From NCBI GenBank assembly GCA_963558075.1, contig CAUWFN010000033.1:1-23112 (forward strand): a stretch of 23,112 nucleotides of DNA. The letters run 5' to 3'. This stretch comes from CALHKP01 sp963558075. GTDB taxonomy: Bacteria; Bacillota; Clostridia; Peptostreptococcales; Anaerovoracaceae. This document shows, piece after piece, positions 14,278 through 22,785 of the stretch. How positions within the stretch are numbered: position 1 is the stretch's first letter; every line of letters begins with the position of its first letter. Position numbers and translations under genes: made by a program. Under the pieces are notes generated by a model that made no database searches, was not told the DNA's origin, and saw only the letters and a list, made by a program, of their open reading frames with translations.

Positions 14278-14865
14278 CTACTCCTGAAGCAGTGCTTCTA
14301 TTACATCCAGAAGTTTGTCGTGGCCCTGTCTTTTCAGCGCTGATACTGGAATCACCAAATCTTCCTTTTCGAGCTCTAAAGTCTTTCTTATAACAGAAAT
14401 ATTTTTCTGACGCTCGTTTGATGAAACCTTGTCAGCCTTTGTTGCCACAACTATCCCGTCGAGGCCATAGTGCTTCAGATACTGATACATCTGAACGTCC
14501 TGTGCCGACGGCTTATGTCTTATGTCTACAAGCTGGATTACCTTGCGCAGACCCTGTCTGTTCTGAAAATAGGTTTCCATCATTTCTCCCCAGTTTTCAG
14601 TAACATTTCTCGAAACCTTAGCATATCCGTATCCTGGAAGGTCAACAATCCTGAAGCTGTCATTTATCAGATAAAAGTTAATGGTTCTTGTTTTTCCCGG
14701 ATTTCCGCTCACTCTAGCGAGACTCTTTCTGTTAGTCAAAAGATTTAAAAGAGATGATTTTCCCACGTTTGAGCGACCGGCAAAGGCAATCTCCGGCATA
14801 TTGTCAGCAGGATACTGTGACGGTTTAACTGCAATAGTATCCAAGTCTGATTTTGTTATCTTCAT
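14278..14865 (-). CDS. ysxC: Ribosome biogenesis GTPase YsxC/EngB
   Basis: 195 residues. A TrmE-Era-EngA-YihA class GTPase needed for 50S ribosomal subunit maturation. Motifs: G1 GRSNVGKS at 30-37, a switch I region PGKTRTINFYLIN, G3 IVDLPGYGYA, G4 TKAD and G5 SALK. Length is normal for the family. The gene follows lon by 14 bases; the lon-ysxC order is conserved in many Firmicutes, which supports both names. Probably essential. Confidence 0.96.
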   Translation of the reverse strand: MKITKSDLDTIAVKPSQYPADNMPEIAFAGRSNVGKSSLLNLLTNRKSLARVSGNPGKTRTINFYLINDSFRIVDLPGYGYAKVSRNVTENWGEMMETYFQNRQGLRKVIQLVDIRHKPSAQDVQMYQYLKHYGLDGIVVATKADKVSSNERQKNISVIRKTLELEKEDLVIPVSALKRQGHDKLLDVIEALLQE

Positions 14866-14879
14866 TTTACACCTTCTCC

Positions 14880-17333
14880 TTATTTCTTGTCGAGTGCTTC
14901 ATCTAAAGTTTCTCTTGCATATTCAAGAGGAACAAATCTTAGATGCTTTTTGACATTTGAAGGAAGTTCATCTGTATCAACTAGATTGTCCTTTGGCAGA
15001 AGAATTGTTTTGATTCCGGCTCTGTGAGCTGCAAGAACCTTTTCTTTGATTCCGCCTACAGGAAGCACTCTTCCTCTAAGTGTTATTTCGCCTGTCATTG
15101 CTACATCTTTTCTAACAGGAATTCCTGTTAGGGCAGAAACAACTGATGTGAATATTGTTACGCCTGCAGAAGGACCATCCTTTGGAACAGCACCCTCTGG
15201 AACATGTATATGTATGTCTTTTGTTTTATAGAAGTCAGCTGCTATATCAAGCTCTGAAGCTACCGATCTTACATAGCTTATCGCTGTCTTTGCAGATTCC
15301 TGCATTACATCGCCAAGCTGGCCTGTAAGCTCAATTTTGCCTGTTCCTTCTAAAATAGCAGTTTCAACTGACAGAGTCTCTCCTCCAACAGAAGTCCATG
15401 CCATTCCTGTAACAACAGCAATTTCACTCTTTCCTTCTACAACATCGTAGTGATATTTTTTCTTGCCAAGGAACTTGTCCAGATTATTTGATGCAACAGA
15501 GAATGACTTTTTCTTTTCTGTTACAACAACAGTCGCAGCTTTTCTACAGATATTTGCAATTTCTCTTTCGAGATTACGAACACCTGATTCTCTTGTGTAG
15601 TAGTTGATTATATTTCTGATACCCTGCTCTGAAATTTTCAGTGAATCCTTCTTTAGGCCATGCTCTTTTACCTTCTTTGGTATGAGATATTTCTGAGCAA
15701 TATTTAGCTTCTCCTCTTCTGTATATCCGTTTATTTCTATGACTTCCATTCTATCAAGAAGCGGACGAGGAATAGTATCAAGAGAGTTTGCTGTAGTTAT
15801 AAACAGCACCTTTGATAGATCAAAAGGTACCTCAAGGTAATGGTCTGTGAATGTACTGTTCTGCTCAGGATCTAGAACCTCAAGAAGAGCATCTGCAGGG
15901 TCGCCTCTGAAATCAGATCCGATCTTGTCGATTTCATCAAATAAGAACAGAGGATTGTTTGATTTACATTCTTTGAGAAGAGTAATAACTCTTCCTGGTA
16001 TAGCTCCTATATAAGTTCTTCTGTGACCTCTTATTTCGGCCTCATCTCTTACACCACCAAGAGACATTCTAACAAATTCTCTTCCTGTCGCAGCTGCAAC
16101 TGATCTTGCTATAGAAGTCTTTCCAACTCCAGGAGGGCCTACAAGACACAGAATAGGACCTTTGATTGACTTTGATAGATGCATTACTGCAAGATACTCA
16201 ATAATTCTCTCCTTTACCTTATCAAGTCCATAATGGTCTCTGTTTAGAATTTTTTCTGCCTTCTTCAGATTTATATTTACCTTTGAGGACTTGTTCCATG
16301 GAAGGTCTAGAATTGTTTCCACATAAGTTCTGATAACAGATGCCTCAGCAGAATTTGATCCCATTAGAGTAAATCTTTTGATTTCCTTCTGGATTTTTAC
16401 TGTTATATCCTCATCAAGGTTAAGCTCATTTAGTTTTCTCAGCCATTCGTCAGCTTCAAGAGAAGGATCCTCGCTATAACCAAGTTCTTCATTTATAGCT
16501 TTGATTCTTTCTTTGAGGAAATATTCCTTCTGATTTTTATCTATGCTTTCTTTTACACGAGTCATCAGAGTCTTTTCTAGCTCTGCCATGTCGCATTCCT
16601 CGTATAAAATAGTAGTCAGAAGTCTTACCTTTTCTGCAAAAGGTGCAGCCTCAAGTATCTTCTGCTTTTCTGTATAAGAAATCATCAAAGATGATGCTAT
16701 TCTATAAACGAGATGCATAGGATTCTGTGCTGAAAGTGTTTTTGATACTACTTCATCAGTAATCTGACCTGTAACTGAAGCATAATCCATATATTTGTCG
16801 CACAGTACGTTTACTGCAGCCTTATCTTCTAATGACAGAACAGACTCGTCGATTTCGTCTGGAAGAAAATCAACAGTACATACCATGTAATCCTCTTCTG
16901 CAATTTCCTCATCGATTCTACCTCTGCAGATACCTTCTACAAGTACTCTTACAACATCGCCATTTAGCTTGAGCATCTGTTTGACTCTGATAAGCGTACC
17001 TACTCTATACACATCACTAAATGATGGAATCAGTACCTCATCGTCCATCTGTGAAGCAACGAACATAAGTCTGTCTGTATTCATTGCTTGTTCTAGGGCA
17101 CGCTTTGATTTATCACGGCCTATATCAAAATGCATCACTGTGTTTGGAAAAATAGTAAGTCCTCTCAGGGCTATAAACGGATATTCTATCTTCTCATCTT
17201 CGTCATCTTCTTCAAAATCGTCAAGCTCACCGTCCTTAGAGCCAGCCTCGCCTATTTCCACAAAATCGCAGCCGGTTTCGTTTTCTTCGTATACTTCTTC
17301 TGTATCAAATTCAAGGTCTTTATCTTCAATCAT
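14880..17333 (-). CDS. lon: ATP-dependent protease Lon, with acidic N-terminal extension
   Basis: 817 residues. The N-terminal substrate-binding domain runs from about 51 (YPFIALRGLTIFP) to 230. The AAA+ module has Walker A GPPGVGKT (399-406) and Walker B LFLFDEIDKIG (462-472). The Ser-Lys protease dyad is Ser 722 in PKDGPSAGV and Lys 765 in GGIKEKV. Residues 1-50 are unusual: 25 of 50 are Asp or Glu, with only three Lys and no Arg, preceding the conserved start of the family. The ATG at 17331-17333 follows AAAGGGGTG; an in-frame ATG seven codons earlier lacks this spacing. Part of the tig operon, downstream of clpX. Degrades damaged or regulatory proteins in the cytosol. Confidence 0.97.
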   Translation of the reverse strand: MIEDKDLEFDTEEVYEENETGCDFVEIGEAGSKDGELDDFEEDDEDEKIEYPFIALRGLTIFPNTVMHFDIGRDKSKRALEQAMNTDRLMFVASQMDDEVLIPSFSDVYRVGTLIRVKQMLKLNGDVVRVLVEGICRGRIDEEIAEEDYMVCTVDFLPDEIDESVLSLEDKAAVNVLCDKYMDYASVTGQITDEVVSKTLSAQNPMHLVYRIASSLMISYTEKQKILEAAPFAEKVRLLTTILYEECDMAELEKTLMTRVKESIDKNQKEYFLKERIKAINEELGYSEDPSLEADEWLRKLNELNLDEDITVKIQKEIKRFTLMGSNSAEASVIRTYVETILDLPWNKSSKVNINLKKAEKILNRDHYGLDKVKERIIEYLAVMHLSKSIKGPILCLVGPPGVGKTSIARSVAAATGREFVRMSLGGVRDEAEIRGHRRTYIGAIPGRVITLLKECKSNNPLFLFDEIDKIGSDFRGDPADALLEVLDPEQNSTFTDHYLEVPFDLSKVLFITTANSLDTIPRPLLDRMEVIEINGYTEEEKLNIAQKYLIPKKVKEHGLKKDSLKISEQGIRNIINYYTRESGVRNLEREIANICRKAATVVVTEKKKSFSVASNNLDKFLGKKKYHYDVVEGKSEIAVVTGMAWTSVGGETLSVETAILEGTGKIELTGQLGDVMQESAKTAISYVRSVASELDIAADFYKTKDIHIHVPEGAVPKDGPSAGVTIFTSVVSALTGIPVRKDVAMTGEITLRGRVLPVGGIKEKVLAAHRAGIKTILLPKDNLVDTDELPSNVKKHLRFVPLEYARETLDEALDKK

Positions 17334-17349
17334 GTGCTCACCCCTTTCT

Positions 17350-17382
17350 AACATAATAAGGCGACAAAATGCCGCCTATGTT
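17350..17382 (-). other. Intercistronic hairpin between clpX and lon
   Basis: On the minus strand AACATA then GGCG (17382 down to 17373) pair with CGCC (17363 down to 17360) and TATGTT (17355 down to 17350), leaving a small bulge on one side. No U tract follows; the 3' arm ends next to the lon ribosome binding site. It is more likely an mRNA stability or translation element than a terminator. Confidence 0.45.
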
Positions 17383-17401
17383 ATCTGGTAATAAAATTTA
17401 C

Positions 17402-18658
17402 TTATTTCTTGTCCTCGTCCTTCAGAACAACTACAGGCTCTTTTCCTTCTGCTGTATCTTTTGTGATTATGCATTTTTTTACGTCTGCACGCGAAGGTAT
17501 TTCAAACATCACATCGCCCATTGCCTTTTCAAAAATGCTTCTAAGTCCTCTAGCGCCTGTTTTTCTCTGAATCGCCTGTGCCGCAAAGGCTTTGATTGCT
17601 TCATCCTCAATTTCAAGTTCAACATCATCCATTTCAAACAGTTTTCTATACTGCTTAACGAGTGCGTTCTTTGGCTCTTTCATTATTCTAATCAAAGCTT
17701 CCTCGTCTAGCTCATCAAGCGTTACTATAACTGGAAGTCTACCGATGAATTCTGGTATAAGTCCAAACTTCAGAAGATCTTCCGGCTCGATGTTCTTCAG
17801 AGAAGCGTCCTTTGAGTTTTCTGATGATGCTTCAGAGTTAAAGCCAATAACCTTTTCTCCCATTCTTCTTTGGATGATGCCCTCAAGGCCATCAAAAGCT
17901 CCGCCGCAAATGAACAGAACGTTATTTGTATCAAACTGAATAAACTCCTGATGAGGGTGTTTTCTTCCGCCCTGAGGTGGAACGTTTGCAACAGTACCTT
18001 CTAAAATCTTTAGAAGAGCCTGCTGAACTCCCTCGCCACTTACATCTCTTGTAATCGAAGGATTATCAGATTTTCTTGCTATTTTATCTATTTCGTCTAC
18101 ATAGATGATTCCCTTCTGAGCCTTTTCTATATCAAAGTCAGCCGCCTGAATCAATCTAAGCAGAATATTTTCCACATCTTCACCAACATACCCTGCCTCT
18201 GTAAGTGCTGTTGCATCTGCAATGGCAAAAGGTACATCTAATATCTTTGCTAGTGACTGGGCAAGAAGAGTTTTACCTGATCCAGTAGGCCCTATCATTA
18301 CAATATTACTCTTCTGGAGCTCTACATTGTCGTCATCACTTTTTTTATTTATGTTGTTAATTCTCTTGTAATGGTTGTAAACTGCAACCGCTAGTGCTCT
18401 TTTTGCGCTGTCCTGACCGATTACATACTCGGAAAGGAAGTCAAAGATTTCTTTTGGTTTAGGCAGTGTAAACACTGTTTCTTCCTGTACCGCATCCATA
18501 TCGGGTAATTCGAATTCGCCCAGGATATCCATACACATCTGGACACATTCGTCGCAAATATAAACACCCGGACCGGCTATCAGTCTTTTTACCTCATCCT
18601 GTGATTTACCACAAAAGGAGCATCTTAAATTTGCATTTTCATCATATTTGCCCGGCAT
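17402..18658 (-). CDS. clpX: ATP-dependent Clp protease ATPase subunit ClpX
   Basis: 418 residues. The N-terminal zinc-binding domain has Cys 13, 16, 35 and 38 (CSFCGKS and CDECVQMC). Walker A is GPTGSGKT (123-130). The pore-loop GYVGED, Walker B IIYVDEIDKIA and the ClpP-docking loop VIGFNSE are all present, followed by the small C-terminal AAA+ lobe. ClpX unfolds substrates and feeds them to the ClpP peptidase encoded 33 bases upstream. AAGGGG precedes the ATG. Length and motifs are normal. Confidence 0.98.
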   Translation of the reverse strand: MPGKYDENANLRCSFCGKSQDEVKRLIAGPGVYICDECVQMCMDILGEFELPDMDAVQEETVFTLPKPKEIFDFLSEYVIGQDSAKRALAVAVYNHYKRINNINKKSDDDNVELQKSNIVMIGPTGSGKTLLAQSLAKILDVPFAIADATALTEAGYVGEDVENILLRLIQAADFDIEKAQKGIIYVDEIDKIARKSDNPSITRDVSGEGVQQALLKILEGTVANVPPQGGRKHPHQEFIQFDTNNVLFICGGAFDGLEGIIQRRMGEKVIGFNSEASSENSKDASLKNIEPEDLLKFGLIPEFIGRLPVIVTLDELDEEALIRIMKEPKNALVKQYRKLFEMDDVELEIEDEAIKAFAAQAIQRKTGARGLRSIFEKAMGDVMFEIPSRADVKKCIITKDTAEGKEPVVVLKDEDKK

Positions 18659-18691
18659 TCTGTTACCCCTTTCCTTTACACTTCTGTCTTA

Positions 18692-19273
18692 CTATCTTCT
18701 TTCAATTACTTCGTCAATGAGACCGTATTCCTTCGCTTCATATGCGCTCATGAAATTATCGCGCTCAGTATCGCGTTCAATAACTTCTATAGGTTTACCT
18801 GTATTCTCACTGAGAATTCTGTTAAGGTTCTGTTTTGTTCTTATAATCCAATCTGCATGGATTCTGATATCTGTTGCCTGTCCTCTTGCGCCGCCGAGTG
18901 GCTGGTGTATCATAACTTCCGCATTCGGAAGAGCAAATCTCTTTCCCTTTGTTCCCGCTGACAGCAGAAAAGCTCCCATACTTGCAGCCTGTCCTACACA
19001 GATTGTTGAAACATCTGGTTTTATGTACTGCATAGTATCATAAATAGCCATACCGGCGGTTACAGAACCGCCGGGGCTTTGGATATACATGCATATATCT
19101 TTTTCGCTGTCTTCAGCTTCCAGGAACAAGAGCTGAGCCATTACCAGATTTGCAACATGATCATCAATTTCCTCACCGAGGATGATGATTCTGTCTTTCA
19201 GCAGTCTGGAATAAATATCGTATGATTTTTCGCCTTTGCTTGTCTGTTCAATTACATATGGTACTAATGGCAT
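18692..19273 (-). CDS. clpP: ATP-dependent Clp protease proteolytic subunit ClpP
   Basis: 193 residues. Serine peptidase with catalytic triad Ser 98 (GQAASMGAFLL), His 123 (MIHQPLGG) and Asp 172 (ERDTERDNFM). The chain forms tetradecamers that degrade proteins handed over by ClpX or other Clp ATPases. The start ATG is preceded by AAAGGAG with good spacing. It lies 39 bases after tig and 33 before clpX, as in many Firmicutes. No CtsR- or CIRCE-type operator was seen upstream of it. Confidence 0.98.
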   Translation of the reverse strand: MPLVPYVIEQTSKGEKSYDIYSRLLKDRIIILGEEIDDHVANLVMAQLLFLEAEDSEKDICMYIQSPGGSVTAGMAIYDTMQYIKPDVSTICVGQAASMGAFLLSAGTKGKRFALPNAEVMIHQPLGGARGQATDIRIHADWIIRTKQNLNRILSENTGKPIEVIERDTERDNFMSAYEAKEYGLIDEVIERR

Positions 19274-19312
19274 ATTCCTGCTCCTTTCAATGATTATATT
19301 CTGACAGAAGTA

Positions 19313-20647
19313 TTATTCAGCGTCTTCTGCCTTTTCTTCTTCTTTCTTTTCTTCTGGCTTAACAAAAGTAATCTTAGCGTTATCGTATAGTAGGTCGATT
19401 ACCTTCTTCAGCTGGATGTCCTTCATGAAGTATGTCATGTTTTCTACACCGATCATCTGTCTGATCTGTTCTACGTCAGCTTTGTATAGGTCAGCCATGT
19501 TCTGAAGTTCTGCTTCTAGTTCTTCTGCTGATACTTCAATCTTTTCTGCTTCTACGATTGACATTAGAACCATTCTAGTAACAACCTTCTTTTCTGCTTC
19601 TGGTTTAAGCTCATTTCTTAGGTCGTGCATTTCTTTTCCTACGAACTGTAGGTACTGCTCAACTGAAAGGCCCTGATATCTCATCTGCTGGTCTAATTCC
19701 TGAAGCATTCTTGTGATTTCGTCTTCAACCATTACTTCTGGAACTTCTGTCTTGTTTGCTTCGTAAACTTTGTCGATTGCCATATCTTTTGCTGATGCTT
19801 CAGCCTGACGCTTAGCATTTTCTAGCATTTTTTCTGCTGTATCTTTTTTTAGTTCGTCAAGAGTATCAAATTCGCTTACGTCTTTTGCAAATTCGTCATC
19901 TAGTTCTGGAAGTTCTTCGAATTTAACTTCGTGTACTGTGCAGTGGAATACAGCTTCTTTTCCAGCAAGCTCTTCTGCATGGTATTCTTCTGGGAATGTT
20001 ACAACAACATCCTTCTTTTCGCCAGCCTTAACGCCAACAAGCTGTTCTTCAAATCCAGGGATGAACATTCCTGAACCGATCTTCAGTTCCTGGTTTTCAG
20101 CTGTGCCGCCTTCGAACTGTTCTTCGCCAACAAATCCTGCGTAGTCAAGAATAACTGTGTCGCCTTCCTGAACTTCTCTGTCAGCAACTACCATTCTTGC
20201 ATTTCTCTTTCTAAGAGCTTCGATTTCTCTATCTACATCTTCATCCTTGATTTCAGGTTCAAGCTGTTCAATTTCTACACCTTTGTAGTCTTTAACTTCG
20301 ATTACAGGGTAAAGTGGTGCAGTGATTGTGATTGTTACAGGAGCGTTCTTTGCTACTTCGCCAAATTCTACTGCTGGAGTATCGATGATTTCTAGGTCAA
20401 GTTCCTGAATAGCTTCCATGTATCCCTTCTGGAACATGCTGTTGATTGCATCTTCAAAGAAGATACCTTCGCCGTAGTGCTTTTCGATAATGCTTCTTGG
20501 AGCCTTACCTTTTCTGAAACCGTCGATTACAAACTGATCTTTGTTTGCCTGGTATGCTTTAACTACTTCTGCTTCGAATTCTTCAGCAGTAAAATCTAAA
20601 GTAAATTTAGCTTCATTGTTCTCTTTTGAGATAAGTGTTGTTTTCAT
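19313..20647 (-). CDS. tig: Trigger factor (ribosome-bound chaperone)
   Basis: 444 residues. The N-terminal ribosome-docking domain carries the GFRKGKAP signature at 43-50. A FKBP-type prolyl isomerase domain is at about 160-245 (EGDTVILDYAGFVGEEQFEG and GSGMFIPGFEEQLVG). A long helical C-terminal cradle domain follows, ending in a Glu/Lys-rich tail. It is the first gene of the long operon, with its own promoter at 20729-20757 and GGGAGG upstream of the ATG. It assists folding of nascent chains, so linkage with clpP, clpX and lon is functionally coherent. Confidence 0.97.
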   Translation of the reverse strand: MKTTLISKENNEAKFTLDFTAEEFEAEVVKAYQANKDQFVIDGFRKGKAPRSIIEKHYGEGIFFEDAINSMFQKGYMEAIQELDLEIIDTPAVEFGEVAKNAPVTITITAPLYPVIEVKDYKGVEIEQLEPEIKDEDVDREIEALRKRNARMVVADREVQEGDTVILDYAGFVGEEQFEGGTAENQELKIGSGMFIPGFEEQLVGVKAGEKKDVVVTFPEEYHAEELAGKEAVFHCTVHEVKFEELPELDDEFAKDVSEFDTLDELKKDTAEKMLENAKRQAEASAKDMAIDKVYEANKTEVPEVMVEDEITRMLQELDQQMRYQGLSVEQYLQFVGKEMHDLRNELKPEAEKKVVTRMVLMSIVEAEKIEVSAEELEAELQNMADLYKADVEQIRQMIGVENMTYFMKDIQLKKVIDLLYDNAKITFVKPEEKKEEEKAEDAE

Positions 20648-20728
20648 TTTTTTAAAATCCTCCCGAATTATTGATAACGTGATTGTATATTGCCCAAAAC
20701 CTTACTATTTCGCACAATAATGCATATA

Positions 20729-20757
20729 ATTATACACTTTTTTACCAAAAAAGTAAA
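20729..20757 (-). promoter_or_regulatory. Promoter of the tig-clpP-clpX-lon operon
   Basis: TTTACT (20757 down to 20752), 17-base spacer, consensus TATAAT (20734 down to 20729). The spacer lies largely within a perfect inverted repeat, ACTTTTTTGGTAAAAAAGT (8-base arms, 3-base centre). Transcription would start near 20722, about 75 bases before tig. No CIRCE or CtsR heptad repeat was found. Confidence 0.7.
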
Positions 20758-20793
20758 TATTTTACGAAAAAATTGCGTATTTTAACACATTTT

Positions 20794-21408
20794 TTACAAC
20801 ATCAAATCAAGTCCTCTTTTAAACTTGCTTCTGTTTTCTGGAACAAGCTGATATTTATCTGCAATTTCAGCTCCTAGCTTCTCAAGAGCATCGGAACTGC
20901 CTGAATAAAGCTCAATTTCCAGTTCAAGGATTGGACTTTCTTTTCCTGCACATTTCACTGATCCCTCGTCCACTGAGATTTCACATATTGCCTTTCCTGT
21001 GTCAACCCTAACCTGATGACGAACAAAAGACATTCTCATCATTTCAACAAGAGGTCTGTCCCCTATAAGCTTATAAAGCTCATCGTACATAGGGCTCTGT
21101 GAAAAAAGCTCTATTGTCGGGCTGTTTATGCTATCTGCACTTACTGGAATATTAATTTCTTCTCGTTTGTATAGGCCTTCTTCTGAGCTGCCATTCCACT
21201 TAAGTGTTGCAACAGTTATGTTGCCTTCTTTTCTTATTCTAAGCGCAATTCTGTCACGGTTAAGTCTTCTGTCTTCCGTATCAAAATATACCGCCTCCAT
21301 CTGGATAAACTCTTCCGAGTCATCATCCATTATCTTTTTGATATATTCGTCAGCAAAGATTTTGTCAGCCTTAAATTTATCTATACTGTATTTTAGTTCG
21401 ATTTCCAT
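20794..21408 (-). CDS. CYTH-domain phosphatase (triphosphate tunnel enzyme)
   Basis: 204 residues. The CYTH signature ExExK is at the N-terminus (MEIELKY). Other beta-strand residues typical of the fold are AVYFDTEDRRLNRDRIALRI, VATLKWNG, EISVDEGSVK and the ILELEIELYSG strand. Proteins of this fold hydrolyse inorganic triphosphate or similar tripolyphosphates in a metal-dependent tunnel; no CHAD domain is attached. The ATG has GAGAGG just upstream and lies 3 bases after the stop of the preceding membrane protein gene, so the two are co-translated from one transcript. The substrate is not known from sequence. Confidence 0.9.
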   Translation of the reverse strand: MEIELKYSIDKFKADKIFADEYIKKIMDDDSEEFIQMEAVYFDTEDRRLNRDRIALRIRKEGNITVATLKWNGSSEEGLYKREEINIPVSADSINSPTIELFSQSPMYDELYKLIGDRPLVEMMRMSFVRHQVRVDTGKAICEISVDEGSVKCAGKESPILELEIELYSGSSDALEKLGAEIADKYQLVPENRSKFKRGLDLML

Positions 21409-21411
21409 GAA

Positions 21412-21894
21412 TTACCTCTCATTATCATCTTTATTTTGTCTAAGCTGCTCTATAAGCTGTTTATTTAGAACCTTTCTAGCCTCATTCACAGAACCTGGTC
21501 CGCTCATGTTCATAAGCTGCATTGCCCACAGGTATTTCTTTAGTGAGCAGTTATCTATGCTCTTTTTGATTGCCTGGTTAATCATCGCCGTCTTTTCTGC
21601 CGCATTTACAAGATAAACCCTTGCTATTAGGCCGCCGCTTATGCGCTGTATCTCTACTATATTCTGTACATCGCAGGTTTCCTTGATTGCATTTTCAATT
21701 GTCTTTACCAAAGCTTCAGAAACGATTCTGCTTAGTTCTCTCTTCACGATAACATCAAAGGCGATTGTCGCAATTAGTCCGAGAACGAGCGCTACTCCAA
21801 ATCCGAATCCCTCGCGTGTAAAAACAAACATCAGAAGTCCCATAGGTACCGCTAATATACGTAAACGTTTAAGTAATCTGCAGTTTTTCTCCAT
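21412..21894 (-). CDS. Two-helix membrane protein of unknown function
   Basis: 160 residues that I do not recognise. A short basic N-terminus (MEKNCRLLKRLR) leads into two hydrophobic helices at about 12-26 and 30-49 with a short glycine-rich turn (REGFGFGVA). About 110 residues of mixed helix and strand follow, probably cytosolic, including VEIQRISGGLIARVYLVN and an MSGPGSVNEARKVLNKQLIE helix. The gene has a perfect consensus promoter upstream, AAAGGAAG as ribosome binding site, and is tightly coupled to the CYTH gene. A membrane-anchored partner of that enzyme is one possibility, based on context only. Confidence 0.85.
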   Translation of the reverse strand: MEKNCRLLKRLRILAVPMGLLMFVFTREGFGFGVALVLGLIATIAFDVIVKRELSRIVSEALVKTIENAIKETCDVQNIVEIQRISGGLIARVYLVNAAEKTAMINQAIKKSIDNCSLKKYLWAMQLMNMSGPGSVNEARKVLNKQLIEQLRQNKDDNER

Positions 21895-21932
21895 CAGATA
21901 TCTTCCTTTCGTAATTTTTCAATTTGAATCAT

Positions 21933-21961
21933 ATTATATTATTTATTACCCCGCATGTCAA
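21933..21961 (-). promoter_or_regulatory. Perfect consensus promoter of the membrane protein/CYTH operon
   Basis: TTGACA (21961 down to 21956), a 17-base spacer and TATAAT (21938 down to 21933) all match consensus. The start site would be near 21926, giving a leader of about 30 bases. It is back-to-back with the deoC promoter; the two -35 boxes are only 14 bases apart. Confidence 0.85.
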
Positions 21962-21975
21962 AGAAAATAACTTTT

Positions 21976-22005
21976 TTGCCAAAAATATCTAAACTGTGGT
22001 ATACT
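21976..22005 (+). promoter_or_regulatory. deoC promoter
   Basis: TTGCCA (21976-21981), 18-base spacer and TATACT (22000-22005) preceded by TGG, an extended -10. A start near 22012 leaves a 26-base leader ending in the ribosome binding site GGAGG (22028-22032). Confidence 0.7.
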
Positions 22006-22037
22006 ATGGTTGATTATAATTGTGATTGGAGGATAAT

Positions 22038-22700
22038 ATGAAATCGCTTAATAAATATTTTGATCATACGCTTCTAAAACCTGAAGCAACAGAGGATGAC
22101 ATAAAAAAACTTTGCGAGGAAGCTCTGAAATACGACTTTTACTCCGTATGCGTTAACACATGCTACGTAGAAACATGTGCAAACATTCTCAAAGATAGCG
22201 ATGTAAAAATCGCAGCTGTTGTAGGTTTCCCTCTTGGAACATGCACTACACCTACTAAAGTTTTCGAAACAGAGGAAGCATGTTGCCGCGGTGCATCAGA
22301 AGTTGATATGGTTCTTAACGTAGGAAAATTCAAATCAGGGGACTATGATTTCTGTGAAAAAGACATCAGAGATGTTGTTAAGGCAGCTGGAGAATACAAT
22401 GCAATCGTAAAAGTAATTCTCGAAACATGTCTTCTTTCCGATGAAGAAATTGTTAAAGCTTGCGAAATTTCAAAAGCTGCAGGTGCTCAGTTTGTTAAGA
22501 CATCAACTGGTTTTAACTCTGCAGGAGCCACTGCTCACCACGTAAAACTTATGAAGGATACTGTGGGAGATGAACTAGAGGTTAAGGCTTCCGGCGGAAT
22601 CCGTGACTATGACACAACAATGGCAATGATTGAAGCTGGCGCAGACAGAATCGGTGCAAGTGCAGGCGTTGCTGTTATGGAAGATCCTAGAGCAAAATAA
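22038..22700 (+). CDS. deoC: Deoxyribose-phosphate aldolase
   Basis: 220 residues. Class I aldolase that cleaves 2-deoxyribose 5-phosphate to glyceraldehyde 3-phosphate and acetaldehyde in deoxynucleoside catabolism. The Schiff-base lysine is Lys 154 in FVKTSTGF; Lys 183 in VKASGGIRD and Asp 90 in SEVDMVLNVG are the other catalytic-site residues. FDHTLLKPEAT marks the N-terminus. ATG at 22038 has GGAGG 5 bases upstream; an in-frame TTG at 22026 is too close to that site to be the start. No other deo genes are next to it. Confidence 0.97.
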   Translation: MKSLNKYFDHTLLKPEATEDDIKKLCEEALKYDFYSVCVNTCYVETCANILKDSDVKIAAVVGFPLGTCTTPTKVFETEEACCRGASEVDMVLNVGKFKSGDYDFCEKDIRDVVKAAGEYNAIVKVILETCLLSDEEIVKACEISKAAGAQFVKTSTGFNSAGATAHHVKLMKDTVGDELEVKASGGIRDYDTTMAMIEAGADRIGASAGVAVMEDPRAK

Positions 22701-22743
22701 GCTTTTGACCTTTTAAATTAATATTTACAGTTTAGTTTTATAA

Positions 22744-22778
22744 AAAAAGAAGTTTACCTTGCTGGTAAACTTCTTTTT
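22744..22778. terminator. Bidirectional terminator between deoC and thrS
   Basis: AAAAAGAAGTTTACC (22744-22758) pairs over 15 bases with GGTAAACTTCTTTTT (22764-22778) around a 5-base loop. T runs leave the stem on both strands, so it can serve both convergent genes. Confidence 0.93.
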
Positions 22779-22785
22779 ATTTATA

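Noticed and set aside
20648..20793. CIRCE or CtsR operator upstream of tig/clpP
   Set aside because: The region was read on both strands for TTAGCACTC-type and GGTCAAA-type repeats and none was found; only the A/T inverted repeat is present.
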